From Pseudonocardia sp. DSM 110487 (GTDB lineage Bacteria > Actinomycetota > Actinomycetes > Mycobacteriales > Pseudonocardiaceae): a DNA stretch of 64,000 nt. The translations under genes and the position numbers were made by a program. This document shows positions 56,075 through 64,000 of this stretch, in pieces. Under the pieces are notes generated by a model. It was not told where the DNA came from. It saw only the letters and a program-made list of their open reading frames with translations, and made no database searches. How positions within the stretch are numbered: the first letter of the stretch is position 1; each line of letters opens with the position of its first letter. Where the stretch lies: contig NZ_CP080521.1 in the NCBI RefSeq assembly GCF_019468565.1, positions 4,960,001 through 5,024,000 on the forward strand, given 5' to 3'.

Positions 56075-57562
56075 CACGGACAGGACGAGGTCGGAGATGA
56101 CGCGATGGCCAGCATCGGACGGGTGCCCGCCGTCGGTACCCGAGGTCGTCGGGTCGTTCTCGTTGCCGGCGCGGCCCAAGCCGCACCAGACCGACCACGG
56201 CTGCTGTGTCTCCGCCTGCACGTCGATGTACGCGGCACCGAGGGACGTGGCGAGCGCCCTGCTCGCGGCCTTGAGCTGCTCGTAGCGTTCCTCGATCGCC
56301 GGGGTGGCGCTCGCGGGCGCCCACACGAACACGAGGTCGGGTACGAGGGTGCCGTCCGGGTGCCGGTCGAGCCCTTCGAGGTAGCCCTGGATGTTGCGCT
56401 GCCAGCGTGCGCTCACGTCCGGGTTCGTGACGACCAGCTCGCCGGTCGCGGTGGCGGCCGGGGCCGCTGACAGCGTCGCGGTGCCCGTTTCGGTGTCGAC
56501 GGCGGTCACGGTCGTCCCGGGGCCGATCCCCGGCCCGGTCACCAGCCGGCCGACGTCGGTGCCTTGCCAGGCGCCACTGGTGACGGCGGGTTGCCCGGCG
56601 ACGGTGGCGGCGACCACCGTGCGCACCGCTTTGAGGGCGTCGTTGCCCCCGAGTTCGTAGATCACGAGGTCGGCGGGCGCTCGCCGGCCGCCGACCAGCT
56701 CCCCTGACCGCCACTGGTCGGTGTTGTTCCAGGCCCCGGACTCGAGTCCGGCGATGGAGTAGTTGTCCACGAGGACGCCGTCCTGTGCGCTGCCCTCGAC
56801 CCCGGTGAGCCACGGGCCGTCGACGTCGTCGGCCGTGACGTGCAGTGCGTGGGAGCCCGGCGGGAGGCCGGTGAGCTCCACGTGCGCGGGCCCGCCCGAG
56901 TCACCGGGGGTGACCCGCTGCTCCCGTCCGCCGTCCACGCTGAACGTCCACGCGGTGCCGCGGTCGACGTAGGACAACACGAGCCGCGTGCCGGTGAACG
57001 GGATGGTGGCGGTCGAGCCGGACTCGGTGCCGACGAGGGCTCCGTACGCCGGCCCGTGGGGCCACTGCGGGGTCCGCCACCCGCCGGTCTGCACCCACGT
57101 GTTGCCTGCGGTGCCGGAGTAGTGCTCGAACGCGGCCCGCGGGAATCCCTCGACGAAGGTCTGGGAGCGTTGCATCCCTTCGAAGCCGCTCCCGCCGTGG
57201 CCCGCGTCCTCCTGCAGGGTTGCCGTCAGGATGGCGGCCCACGAGGTGCGGGTCAGATCCGACGCGTAGAGCCCTTCCCCGACGGAGTCGCCGACGATGG
57301 CGACGCGCGCGAGCGACCGACCCGCTCGGGCGGAATCGAGTGCCGGGAACCACCGCGCACCCCAGCCCGGTGGCCGCCCAGGTGGCGTCTGCGCCGCCTG
57401 CGTCGTTGTCGGCAGAGGCGGAGCGCACAGGGATGCGTCCGGGTTGGCTCGGGTGGTACCGCTGCGCGCGATGAGCAGCCCGAGTACCAGCGCGGTCGCG
57501 ACGACGACGGCGAGCGCTGCCCTCATCGCTGCTGTCAGCGCCGCTCTCATCCCTGCCCTCAT
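56066..57562 (-). CDS. secreted/membrane-anchored SGNH (GDSL) hydrolase with inserted beta domain
   Basis: 498 residues. An N-terminal hydrophobic segment (ALAVVVATALVLGLLIA) serves as signal or anchor. SGNH block I is VAIVGDSVGEG (Ser-93), block III is ELGGNDAL and block V is HPSDAGH. An insert of about 40 residues (GPGIGPGTTVTAVDTETGTATLS) looks like a small beta repeat found in surface proteins. Such enzymes deacylate or deacetylate polysaccharides and glycolipids outside the cell. ATG overlaps the flippase stop, so it is coupled to glycan export genes. Confidence 0.83.
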   Translation of the reverse strand: MRAGMRAALTAAMRAALAVVVATALVLGLLIARSGTTRANPDASLCAPPLPTTTQAAQTPPGRPPGWGARWFPALDSARAGRSLARVAIVGDSVGEGLYASDLTRTSWAAILTATLQEDAGHGGSGFEGMQRSQTFVEGFPRAAFEHYSGTAGNTWVQTGGWRTPQWPHGPAYGALVGTESGSTATIPFTGTRLVLSYVDRGTAWTFSVDGGREQRVTPGDSGGPAHVELTGLPPGSHALHVTADDVDGPWLTGVEGSAQDGVLVDNYSIAGLESGAWNNTDQWRSGELVGGRRAPADLVIYELGGNDALKAVRTVVAATVAGQPAVTSGAWQGTDVGRLVTGPGIGPGTTVTAVDTETGTATLSAAPAATATGELVVTNPDVSARWQRNIQGYLEGLDRHPDGTLVPDLVFVWAPASATPAIEERYEQLKAASRALATSLGAAYIDVQAETQQPWSVWCGLGRAGNENDPTTSGTDGGHPSDAGHRVISDLVLSVVR

Positions 57563-58971
57563 CCCGCGGGCCGGATGCGCGCGGCGAGCTCGGGGAACGC
57601 GACGAGACAGGCGCCGACCGCGGCGACGAGGGCGCAGGCGAGCCACGCGACCGGGTGGTCGACCACGACGAGGACCGCGGCGAGCGCCGCGAGGAGCAGC
57701 GCGGCCCGGGGGCTGGCGCCGCGCCGGGCCAGCGTGGCGACGGCGGCCCGCTCGGTCGGGAGCGCCGCGAGGAGGGCGACGGTGCACCACACCCCGATGA
57801 CCCCGCCCCATGCCAGCCCGCTCAGCCCGGCGTACTGCGCACCTGCGACCAGGAGCGCGGTGTGCAGGACGAATCCGGCGGCGAGGAGCGCCTGCGCAGC
57901 GCGGATGCGGTCCTCGGTCTGGATGAAGGTCGTGAGCATGTTCAGCATGCCGATGCCCGCCCCACCGAGCGTCACGATGGGCAGCCACCCGGCCAGCGCG
58001 CCGAAGTCGGCAGGGAAGACCAGCTCGACGGCCGCCGCGGGCACGCTCGCCATCGCGATCATCGCGACCGCGCTCACTACCGCCAGCGTCCACAGCGCCT
58101 CGGCTCGCCGCCGATTGTCGCCGCGGTGTGCCAGCAGCGCGGGGAACACGGCCGTCGAGACGGCGACCGAGACGAACAGCGGAGCGCGGCCGAGCGCAGC
58201 GGCGGCCTGGTAGGGGCCCGCGCCGGCGCGGGTCGAGGCCAGCGCGGCGACGAGGACCGTGTCGAGCGCCGTGAACAGCGCGACGACGATCTGAACGCTC
58301 CCGATCCGCCCGGCCGCCCGCCACAGCCCATCTGACAGGCGCACCCGGCGTGGCCTGCCGATCGCGCGCAGGCAGGTCAGGCACGCGGCGAAGGGGACGA
58401 TCGCCCCGAGGGTGCCGGCGAGGAGCGAGGCTGTCGCGCCGAGACCCAGCACGAACACGAGGACGACGCCCGATCCGAGCTTCACGGCGAACTCGCCGAG
58501 GAGCACGAAGCCCAGGAGGGTGACGCGCTGGGTGCCCTGCAGGTAGCCGAGCGCCGTCGAGCCGACGGCGAGCAGGAACGTCGTGGCCGCCATGACGAGC
58601 GCCGTCGGCGGGGAGCCGAACGTCAGGGTGACGGCGGCGACCGCGCCGGCGAGCACGGCGCCGGCGCCCACGTTGATCCAGAATGCGAGGTTCACCGCGG
58701 CGCGCTGCCGGTCCGGGTGCGCGGCCTGCACGACGATCTCGCGCGCCAGCACCCACGGCACGGCGACGGCGCCGAACGTGCCGAGCACCAGCAGGACACC
58801 GTTACCGGCGGCGAACACCGCGTAGTCGGCCGGCGCCAGCCCGTAGGTGAGGAGCAGGGAGTAGGCGTAGTTGGCGACGGCCGACCCGCCCATCGCGAGG
58901 GTCAGCCACGCGGCACGGACGGGCCGCCTGCCGGCGGTCGAGGCGGTGTCGCCAAGGCTGGTCCTGGTCAC
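57559..58971 (-). CDS. polysaccharide/lipid-linked oligosaccharide flippase (Wzx-like, MATE superfamily)
   Basis: 470 residues with about 12 to 14 predicted membrane helices and the polysaccharide-synthase pattern (NYAYSLLLTYGLAPADYAVFAAGNGVLLVLGTFG, LGRAPLFVSVAVSTAVFPALLAH). It would flip a lipid-linked saccharide across the membrane. GTG overlaps the stop of the GT39 gene and its stop overlaps the SGNH gene, making a three-gene minus-strand operon. Confidence 0.85.
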   Translation of the reverse strand: MTRTSLGDTASTAGRRPVRAAWLTLAMGGSAVANYAYSLLLTYGLAPADYAVFAAGNGVLLVLGTFGAVAVPWVLAREIVVQAAHPDRQRAAVNLAFWINVGAGAVLAGAVAAVTLTFGSPPTALVMAATTFLLAVGSTALGYLQGTQRVTLLGFVLLGEFAVKLGSGVVLVFVLGLGATASLLAGTLGAIVPFAACLTCLRAIGRPRRVRLSDGLWRAAGRIGSVQIVVALFTALDTVLVAALASTRAGAGPYQAAAALGRAPLFVSVAVSTAVFPALLAHRGDNRRRAEALWTLAVVSAVAMIAMASVPAAAVELVFPADFGALAGWLPIVTLGGAGIGMLNMLTTFIQTEDRIRAAQALLAAGFVLHTALLVAGAQYAGLSGLAWGGVIGVWCTVALLAALPTERAAVATLARRGASPRAALLLAALAAVLVVVDHPVAWLACALVAAVGACLVAFPELAARIRPAG

Positions 58972-60713
58972 GGTGTCTCCTCCGATTCACGGTGGCGCTG
59001 GCGCCGGGCACCGACGAGCGCGGCGGCGGAGAGGAGCGCGACGGCGGCCCCGAGCGGGATCAGGAACGGTGCCGCGCTCGCGGACGCGACGGCGCCGGGG
59101 AGGGGCATCGCGCACTGCTGCCCGTCGGTTCCCTCGGCCGCGCCCACCTGCCAGACGCTGAGCTCGCCGTAGGTGTGCGTCGACGCGGCGAATAGCTCCG
59201 TTCCCGCCCCGCGCACCCACGCGTCGAGCTGCGGATTGCTGTTGCCGTACAGGAACTGACTGTCCTTGGTGGACAGGATGAAGACGTGGACGCCGCCCGC
59301 GACGGCGTCCGGTCCCGCCGGGTAGGCCGCGACCGGGTGGGAGCGCAGGACGTAGCCCCAGCGGAACTGGTCCCCGCTGCCGTTGACCGGCACGCAGTGC
59401 GGCACCTCGGCGGCGAGGAAGTCGCGGGTGGCCACGGTGCCGTCGTCGACCGTGAGCAGCTGGTACTGCACCCAGCTGACGCTGCTCGTCACCGCGGCCG
59501 CGACGAGCAGCCCCGTGGCGGCGATGCGCAGGTAGCGCCCTGCGCGGCGCCACCACGTGCCCGGACGCAGCTCGAACCGTTCCCACACGGTGACCGCGGC
59601 CAGTGCGGCGGCCGGGAAGGCGTAGCAGAACAGCTGCTCGTTGGACTGCCCGAACAGCACGTTGTAGGCGAGGGTGCCGAATGCGAGCGCGCAGTAGCTC
59701 ACGAGATAACTCGTCTGCTCCGGCCACGGGCGAGTGCGCAGCAGCGTGCGGAGCAGGCCGAGGCCGCCTGCGAGCAGCATCAGGTAGGCGCCCGCGTACT
59801 GGCCGAGGGTGCCCAGCAGCGCGTCCAGGGCGGAGACGCCGGGTCGGTTCAGACCGCTGAGCTGCAGCAGGCCGAGCAGGCGACGGATGCTGATGCTCTG
59901 CTCGCTGAGGAACTCGAGCGTCTCGCCGTTGCTCACCGCCCAGATGGGGAACGCCAGCCAGACCGTGGCTGCGACCCCGAGCGCCCCGATCTCCCGCCGG
60001 ATCCGATCGGTGCGTCGCCCCACGAGCGCGGCGACGAGCGGGGTGATGATGACGAACGCGGTGACGCTCTTGGTGAGCAGCGCGAGCCCGCCGACCAGGC
60101 CGACGGCCGGGAGGTAGACGGCTGCGCGGGACGTCCGCAGCCGCCACGCCGCGAGGACCGCGCAGAGGGCGAGGGAGAGCGCGAGCGGCTCGATCATCAC
60201 CATCCGGCCGAACCGGATGCTGATCGGGTTCACCGCCACGAGCAGGGCCGTGACACAGCACGCGACGAGGCGGATCCGGGGCGAGGCCAGTGCCGCCGCG
60301 AACGCGCCTGCGAGGGCGGCGGCGAGGCAGGACAGGATCGCGTTCAGGTGGCGCAGCGTGTGGATGTCGCCGAGGACGTCCTGACCTCCGGGGGCGAAGG
60401 CGGAGAGCCACGCGCCCGCGAGCAGGAAGTAGCCGGGCGGGTGCACGAAGATCGGGTTGCCCCATGCGATGTCGCCGTGCTCGGCCACCGTCCGGCCGGC
60501 GATGGCGTACAGCGCCTCGTCGCCCGTGAAGTCGGGCGCCTGCCGCAGCCGGATGAGGTACAGCGCCGACGCCGCGGCGGCGAGCAGGACGGCGACGACG
60601 ACCGGGGCGGCCCGCCGGCTGCGGGTGGGGGGCCGTGCCGTCAGTCCGGGCGCAGTCGTAGGGCGCAGCGCGACGTCGATGGTCGTTCCTCCGATCGCGA
60701 CCCGGACGGACAC
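58968..60713 (-). CDS. GT39/ArnT-like membrane glycosyltransferase
   Basis: About 581 residues with about 11-12 helices. The first periplasmic loop reads APDFTGDEALYAIAGRTVAEHGDIAWGNPIFVHPPGYF, with the Asp-Glu pair typical of the GT-C (PMT_2) family, which uses polyprenyl-phosphate sugars. C-terminal soluble domain and a last helix near the end. GTG at 60713 is the most plausible start; GTG at 60821 would add an unlikely polar extension, and no ATG lies near. First gene of the operon with the flippase and SGNH genes. Confidence 0.83.
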   Translation of the reverse strand: MSVRVAIGGTTIDVALRPTTAPGLTARPPTRSRRAAPVVVAVLLAAAASALYLIRLRQAPDFTGDEALYAIAGRTVAEHGDIAWGNPIFVHPPGYFLLAGAWLSAFAPGGQDVLGDIHTLRHLNAILSCLAAALAGAFAAALASPRIRLVACCVTALLVAVNPISIRFGRMVMIEPLALSLALCAVLAAWRLRTSRAAVYLPAVGLVGGLALLTKSVTAFVIITPLVAALVGRRTDRIRREIGALGVAATVWLAFPIWAVSNGETLEFLSEQSISIRRLLGLLQLSGLNRPGVSALDALLGTLGQYAGAYLMLLAGGLGLLRTLLRTRPWPEQTSYLVSYCALAFGTLAYNVLFGQSNEQLFCYAFPAAALAAVTVWERFELRPGTWWRRAGRYLRIAATGLLVAAAVTSSVSWVQYQLLTVDDGTVATRDFLAAEVPHCVPVNGSGDQFRWGYVLRSHPVAAYPAGPDAVAGGVHVFILSTKDSQFLYGNSNPQLDAWVRGAGTELFAASTHTYGELSVWQVGAAEGTDGQQCAMPLPGAVASASAAPFLIPLGAAVALLSAAALVGARRQRHRESEETP

Positions 60714-60913
60714 TCCAGGCGCTGTGGCGCGAGAATGGCGCAGCCGGATTGTGCATGGCGACCCCGAGAGCTGGGCGACGAATACGTTTCCCGCACGTTT
60801 CGAACACGGAACTTCGGCCACCTTGCACCCGTACCGCGTAACGGCCGTGCCCGGCAGTTCGACTCCTGCGACGACCAGGTCCAGCAGAACCAGTCGAAGG
60901 GTGGAGACGAACG

Positions 60914-61744
60914 ATGCCCGAGTCCATTACGGGGTCCTTTGCCAGGTCCATTGCCGAGCCGCCTTCCGATCTGTCGCGGCGCCGCCTCGCCATTCCCGAG
61001 AACCCCCGGGTCGCCATCCTCGGCTGCAGTCTCGCGTCCGGGCTCGGTGTCCGGGAGCATTCCGTGGGACGTATCGCGGCTAAGCGCCTCGGCGCGAGCA
61101 AGGTGCTGTTCAAGGCGAAGGCCCGGCAGCTGATCGACGATTCTCTCGAGCTGGTACCGCGCGTTCTGGAGTCCCGGCCCGACCTCGTCGTGATCAGCAC
61201 GGGCAGTGCGGAGGCCCTCGTCCACCCGAGCAAGCTGGTGGAGCACCTCCTGACGAAGTACGGCCCGAAGAGCTGGCAGGGCGAGGTCGGGCTGGACGCC
61301 CGTCCGTACTACTCGAAGGAGCCCGACAAGCAGCGGCGGGAGCGGCTCACGTCCGTCTTCAAGGTGATCTTCAAGAACGTCACGATCTGGATCGGCGGTG
61401 GGTACACGCGGATGTCGCTCGAGGACTACGTGCCGCACTTCGAGCTGGTGCTGGACACGCTCACGGCGCACGGGTGCGCGGTCGTCGTGCTCGGCACCGG
61501 CGACCCGCACCCGCTGCTGTTCCCCAAGTCCCGCAAGAGCCTCGCGCGCTTCGATGCCGCCCAACAGCGCAGCGTCGCCGCCCGCCCCGGCACCACCCTC
61601 GTGCGCCCGAGCACGATCATCGACCGGCGTTCCGAGGTGCAGGCCGACAAGGCGCACCCGAACGTCAAGGGCCACGAGCACCTCGCGGAGGCGGTGCTCG
61701 CGGTCCTGGACATCCAGCCGCGGGTGACGGCCTCCGCGTCCTGA
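60914..61744 (+). CDS. SGNH/GDSL hydrolase-like protein
   Basis: 276 residues. Block I reads ILGCSLASGLG (Ser-39, with Cys instead of Asp before it), block III-like ISTGSAEAL, and block V AHPNVKGHEHLAEAV. No signal peptide is visible, so it probably acts in the cytoplasm. Divergent from the GT39 gene across 200 bases and followed after four bases by a glycosidase-like lipoprotein gene. The changed GDS motif makes the catalytic assignment uncertain. Confidence 0.72.
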   Translation: MPESITGSFARSIAEPPSDLSRRRLAIPENPRVAILGCSLASGLGVREHSVGRIAAKRLGASKVLFKAKARQLIDDSLELVPRVLESRPDLVVISTGSAEALVHPSKLVEHLLTKYGPKSWQGEVGLDARPYYSKEPDKQRRERLTSVFKVIFKNVTIWIGGGYTRMSLEDYVPHFELVLDTLTAHGCAVVVLGTGDPHPLLFPKSRKSLARFDAAQQRSVAARPGTTLVRPSTIIDRRSEVQADKAHPNVKGHEHLAEAVLAVLDIQPRVTASAS

Positions 61745-61747
61745 CGG

Positions 61748-62947
61748 ATGGCACGGCGCCGGCAGGGGCAGCACCGGCGACACCGGGGGCGCCGGGAGGG
61801 TCGCCGCGCGTTCCACGTGCTGCTCGTGCTGTTCGGGCTCGCCGCCTGCGCCGGTGCGAGCGCCCCCCGGCCGGCCGATCCACCGCCCGCTCGCGTCGAG
61901 GCAGCGCCGGTGCCGGGGCCGGCACAGTGGGGTGTCGCCGGGCCGCTCGCGGAGCCGTACGGGTCGTTGCGGGCCGCGGGCGCAGAGGCCACGATCCTCG
62001 AGCTGGCGTGGCGCGACGCCCAGCCTGCCGCCGGCGTTTGGAACGAGGCGTACTTCGCCGCGCAGCGCTCGCGCATCGCCGCGCTCCGGGCGGCCGGTAT
62101 CGCCGTCGTCCTGAACACCGGGATGCACGAGCCGCCCGCGTGGGCGCTCGCCCTGCCGGGAGCGCGCTACGTCGACCAGTCCGGCCGGGTGAGCAGCGAC
62201 GAAGCGGGGCTCAACCTGGTGTGGAACCGGGAGCTGCGCCCGCTGGCGGCCGCCTACCTCGCGAAGCTCTTCGACGAGCTCGGCACGGACTTCTCCTACG
62301 TCCGCGTCGGCGGGGGCGAGCTCGGCGAACTGACCTACCCGCGTACGTCCGGGGCCGCCGACTCGTACTGGGCGTTCGACGCCGCGGCGCAGGGGGTGAA
62401 CCCGGTACCGGGGTGGCGGCCGGGGCGCGCGGCGGCGTCCGGCGAGGCCGCGGTCTTCCTCGACTGGTACCTCGACGCGCTCTCGGACTTCCAGAACTGG
62501 CAGATCGCCACCGTGCGGCGGCATTTCGCCGGGCCCGTCGCGGTGCTCTACCCGGACGTCGGCGTGCCGTCCGGCGAGCTCGCCGTTGCGGCGCAGGGCG
62601 GGCTCGCCGGATCGGCGCCCTCCGAGCGCACCAGGCGGGTGCAGGCGGGCCAGGACCACGCGCGGCACATCGCGGCGATCACCGATGCGGCCGTGGCGGC
62701 GTGGTGTACGTGGGCGAACAACGCCGCCGCCGTCGCCTCGGTGGCCGGGCCGGCCCACGCGCGCGGGCTCCCCGTCGTGGGGGAGAACAGCGGCGACGAG
62801 ACGTCGCTCGCCGACCTGGAGGCGTTGGCCGCGCACGTGCGGGCCTACGACCTCCGGCTCGTCATCTGGGTGAGGTACACCGACCTCGTCTCCGGTGCGC
62901 GGGGGAAGGCGAGCCTTGCGGACTTCACCCGGGTCACCCGGACCTGA
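61748..62947 (+). CDS. lipoprotein with glycoside hydrolase-like TIM barrel
   Basis: 399 residues. A basic N-terminus, hydrophobic segment and lipobox LAAC (Cys-34) indicate a lipoprotein. The barrel has GH42/GH-A features: ILELAWRDAQPAAGVWNEAYFAAQRSRIAALRAAGIAVVLNTGMHEPPAWA, RVGGGELGELTYPR and VVGENSGDE, whose Glu residues may be acid/base and nucleophile. A polysaccharide- or glycolipid-trimming role fits the location. Family number not certain. Confidence 0.75.
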   Translation: MARRRQGQHRRHRGRREGRRAFHVLLVLFGLAACAGASAPRPADPPPARVEAAPVPGPAQWGVAGPLAEPYGSLRAAGAEATILELAWRDAQPAAGVWNEAYFAAQRSRIAALRAAGIAVVLNTGMHEPPAWALALPGARYVDQSGRVSSDEAGLNLVWNRELRPLAAAYLAKLFDELGTDFSYVRVGGGELGELTYPRTSGAADSYWAFDAAAQGVNPVPGWRPGRAAASGEAAVFLDWYLDALSDFQNWQIATVRRHFAGPVAVLYPDVGVPSGELAVAAQGGLAGSAPSERTRRVQAGQDHARHIAAITDAAVAAWCTWANNAAAVASVAGPAHARGLPVVGENSGDETSLADLEALAAHVRAYDLRLVIWVRYTDLVSGARGKASLADFTRVTRT

Positions 62948-63036
62948 GCGGACGCGGGGGGCGCACTCATCTCGGTACGATCGGGCGGACGGAGCGCCGA
63001 GAGATCGGATGACCCATCCCACCGCACGAGTGCCCC

Positions 63037-63204
63037 ATGCCGAAGCCGACAGCAGCAGGTGAGGAGCGGACCTGCGTCTGCGGGGCCCGCTACGTCGCGG
63101 TACGGGCCGGTGTGTGGCGGCGGCTCCACTGGCGCCGGAATCTCTTCACACTTCCGTTACACCTCGACCAACCGGACGTCGAGGACGACGACGAATCCGC
63201 GTGA
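63037..63204 (+). CDS. possible small protein with CxC motif
   Basis: 55 residues, beginning MPKPTAAGEERTCVCGARYV and ending in an acidic DVEDDDESA tail. The CVC pair and the Trp/Arg-rich middle (GVWRRLHWRRNL) look protein-like. A TACGAT -10-like word lies about 55 bases upstream. No ribosome site is convincing and I do not recognise it. Confidence 0.4.
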   Translation: MPKPTAAGEERTCVCGARYVAVRAGVWRRLHWRRNLFTLPLHLDQPDVEDDDESA

Positions 63205-63429
63205 CGAGGGCGGGCGTTGCGCCGTTCGGACGCAAAGCTCGCGGATCGCGTTTCGGGGGATCGCCGCACATTTCCGTGAAGTGACCGGCCCGCGTCCACT
63301 GCGGCGGGACCCGCTGGGTCGCCGGGTAACAGGGCTTCGGGCAGCGGCGAGAGCACGAACGGCTCCCTGGTAGCCACTGGCCCGATGCCGCGCCACGAAC
63401 GCAGACCGGATTCGACGGGAGAACGACAC

Positions 63430-64000
63430 GTGGCGACGTTCGCGGGAACAGCGATGCGAGTGCACGAATTCGGCCCGGCAGTCGGCGGTGCGGTCGGTGG
63501 GCCGGCGCCGGACCTGTCGGTGGTGATACCGACCTACAACGAGGCCGGGAACGTCCGCGAACTGCTCTGGCGGCTGGTCGCGGAAACGGCTCAGGTGCGC
63601 GCGGAAATCATATTCGTCGACGACAGCACCGACGACACCGCGGCCGTCGTCGAGGCGGCGGCGGCGGAATTCCCGGTGCGGATCGTGCTCGCGCGACGAG
63701 AGCGCGCCGTCGGAGGCCTCGGTGGCGCGGTCGTGGAAGGACTCAAGCTCGCCGCCGCCCCCTGGGCCGTCGTGATGGACGGGGACCTGCAGCATCCGCC
63801 GTCGCTCGTGCCGGTGCTGCACCGCCGCGGCGTGCAGACCGACGCCGACATCGTGGTGGCGACCCGCTACACCACCGGCGGCAGCCGGGAGGGCCTGGGC
63901 AGCGCATACCGGCTGGCCGTGTCGCGCAGTCTCACCGCGCTCGCATCCGGCGTCCTCGGCCCGTCGGTGGCCCGGATCTCCGACCCGCTCAGCGGCTTCT
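63430..64000 (+). CDS. dolichol-phosphate mannosyltransferase-like GT2, 5' part
   Basis: 190 codons, cut by the window edge. The GT2 fold is clear: LSVVIPTYNEAGNVRELLWRL, IIFVDDSTDDT, VMDGDLQHPP (DxD-type motif) and ISDPLSGF. It resembles polyprenol-phosphate-mannose synthases (Ppm1/DPM1), which make the donor used by GT39-type enzymes such as the one at 58968-60713. GTG at 63430 follows GGGAG by nine bases; an in-frame ATG at 63454 is the alternative. Confidence 0.85.
   Translation, partial: MATFAGTAMRVHEFGPAVGGAVGGPAPDLSVVIPTYNEAGNVRELLWRLVAETAQVRAEIIFVDDSTDDTAAVVEAAAAEFPVRIVLARRERAVGGLGGAVVEGLKLAAAPWAVVMDGDLQHPPSLVPVLHRRGVQTDADIVVATRYTTGGSREGLGSAYRLAVSRSLTALASGVLGPSVARISDPLSGF

Overview
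The window comes from a high-GC actinomycete, most likely a member of the Pseudonocardiales. The evidence is very high third-position GC, frequent GTG starts, many 4-base ATGA/GTGA stop-start overlaps, an ergothioneine cluster, an AcnR-type aconitase regulator, an Rv1264-type adenylate cyclase and a mycobacterial-type sigma factor. No rRNA, tRNA, CRISPR array, transposase, phage or plasmid gene was seen. This is inference from protein resemblance read by eye; no database was searched.

Layout. (1) 1-4898: a GH38 alpha-mannosidase followed by a truncated sugar-binding lipoprotein on the minus strand, divergent from a GntR/LacI-type regulator. (2) 4929-17701: a catabolic island. Minus-strand genes for an SDR, a fused CoA-transferase, an enoyl-CoA hydratase and a shikimate-dehydrogenase-like protein face a plus-strand amidohydrolase, a Gfo/Idh/MocA oxidoreductase and a TIM-barrel isomerase. 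A LacI repressor gene lies next to them, followed by a five-gene operon for an NMT1/TauA-type ABC importer plus a second amidohydrolase. Four near-identical palindromes with the core AAGCGCTT sit in the promoter regions and tie the island into one regulon. Its substrate is unknown. (3) 17709-32080: scattered genes, including a WYL regulator with a VOC protein, a GH16-like protein, a USP/adenylate cyclase pair, a lycopene cyclase, a dGTPase-like protein, an ABC-F protein, a small HTH protein, an amidase and an ABC exporter. (4) 32323-38713: an AcnR-like repressor, the ergothioneine operon egtABCD (no egtE), a GNAT protein and a cupin protein. (5) 38717-53182: a TauE-like permease, a methyltransferase, a PadR regulator, aconitase with an AcnR operator in its promoter, an NlpC/P60 hydrolase, an atypical arginase-family protein, a MoxR-DUF58-VWA operon, a cold-shock protein, a TetR/desaturase pair and a group-2 sigma factor. 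(6) 53423-64000: a cell-surface glycan locus with phosphomannomutase, a short degenerate mannose-6-phosphate isomerase, two SGNH hydrolases, a flippase, a GT39 transferase, a glycosidase-like lipoprotein and the start of a dolichol-phosphate-mannose-synthase-like GT2.

The intergenic spaces hold several long palindromes. Two elements (149 and 164 bp) are single near-complete hairpins with 17- and 21-base perfect ends. Two loci (28438 and 39518) share the same palindromic word, and a 17-base palindrome with extended similarity occurs three times (39454, 46502, 46578). These, the LacI-controlled island and the metal-ligand-altered ManA-like and arginase-like proteins are the most unusual content.
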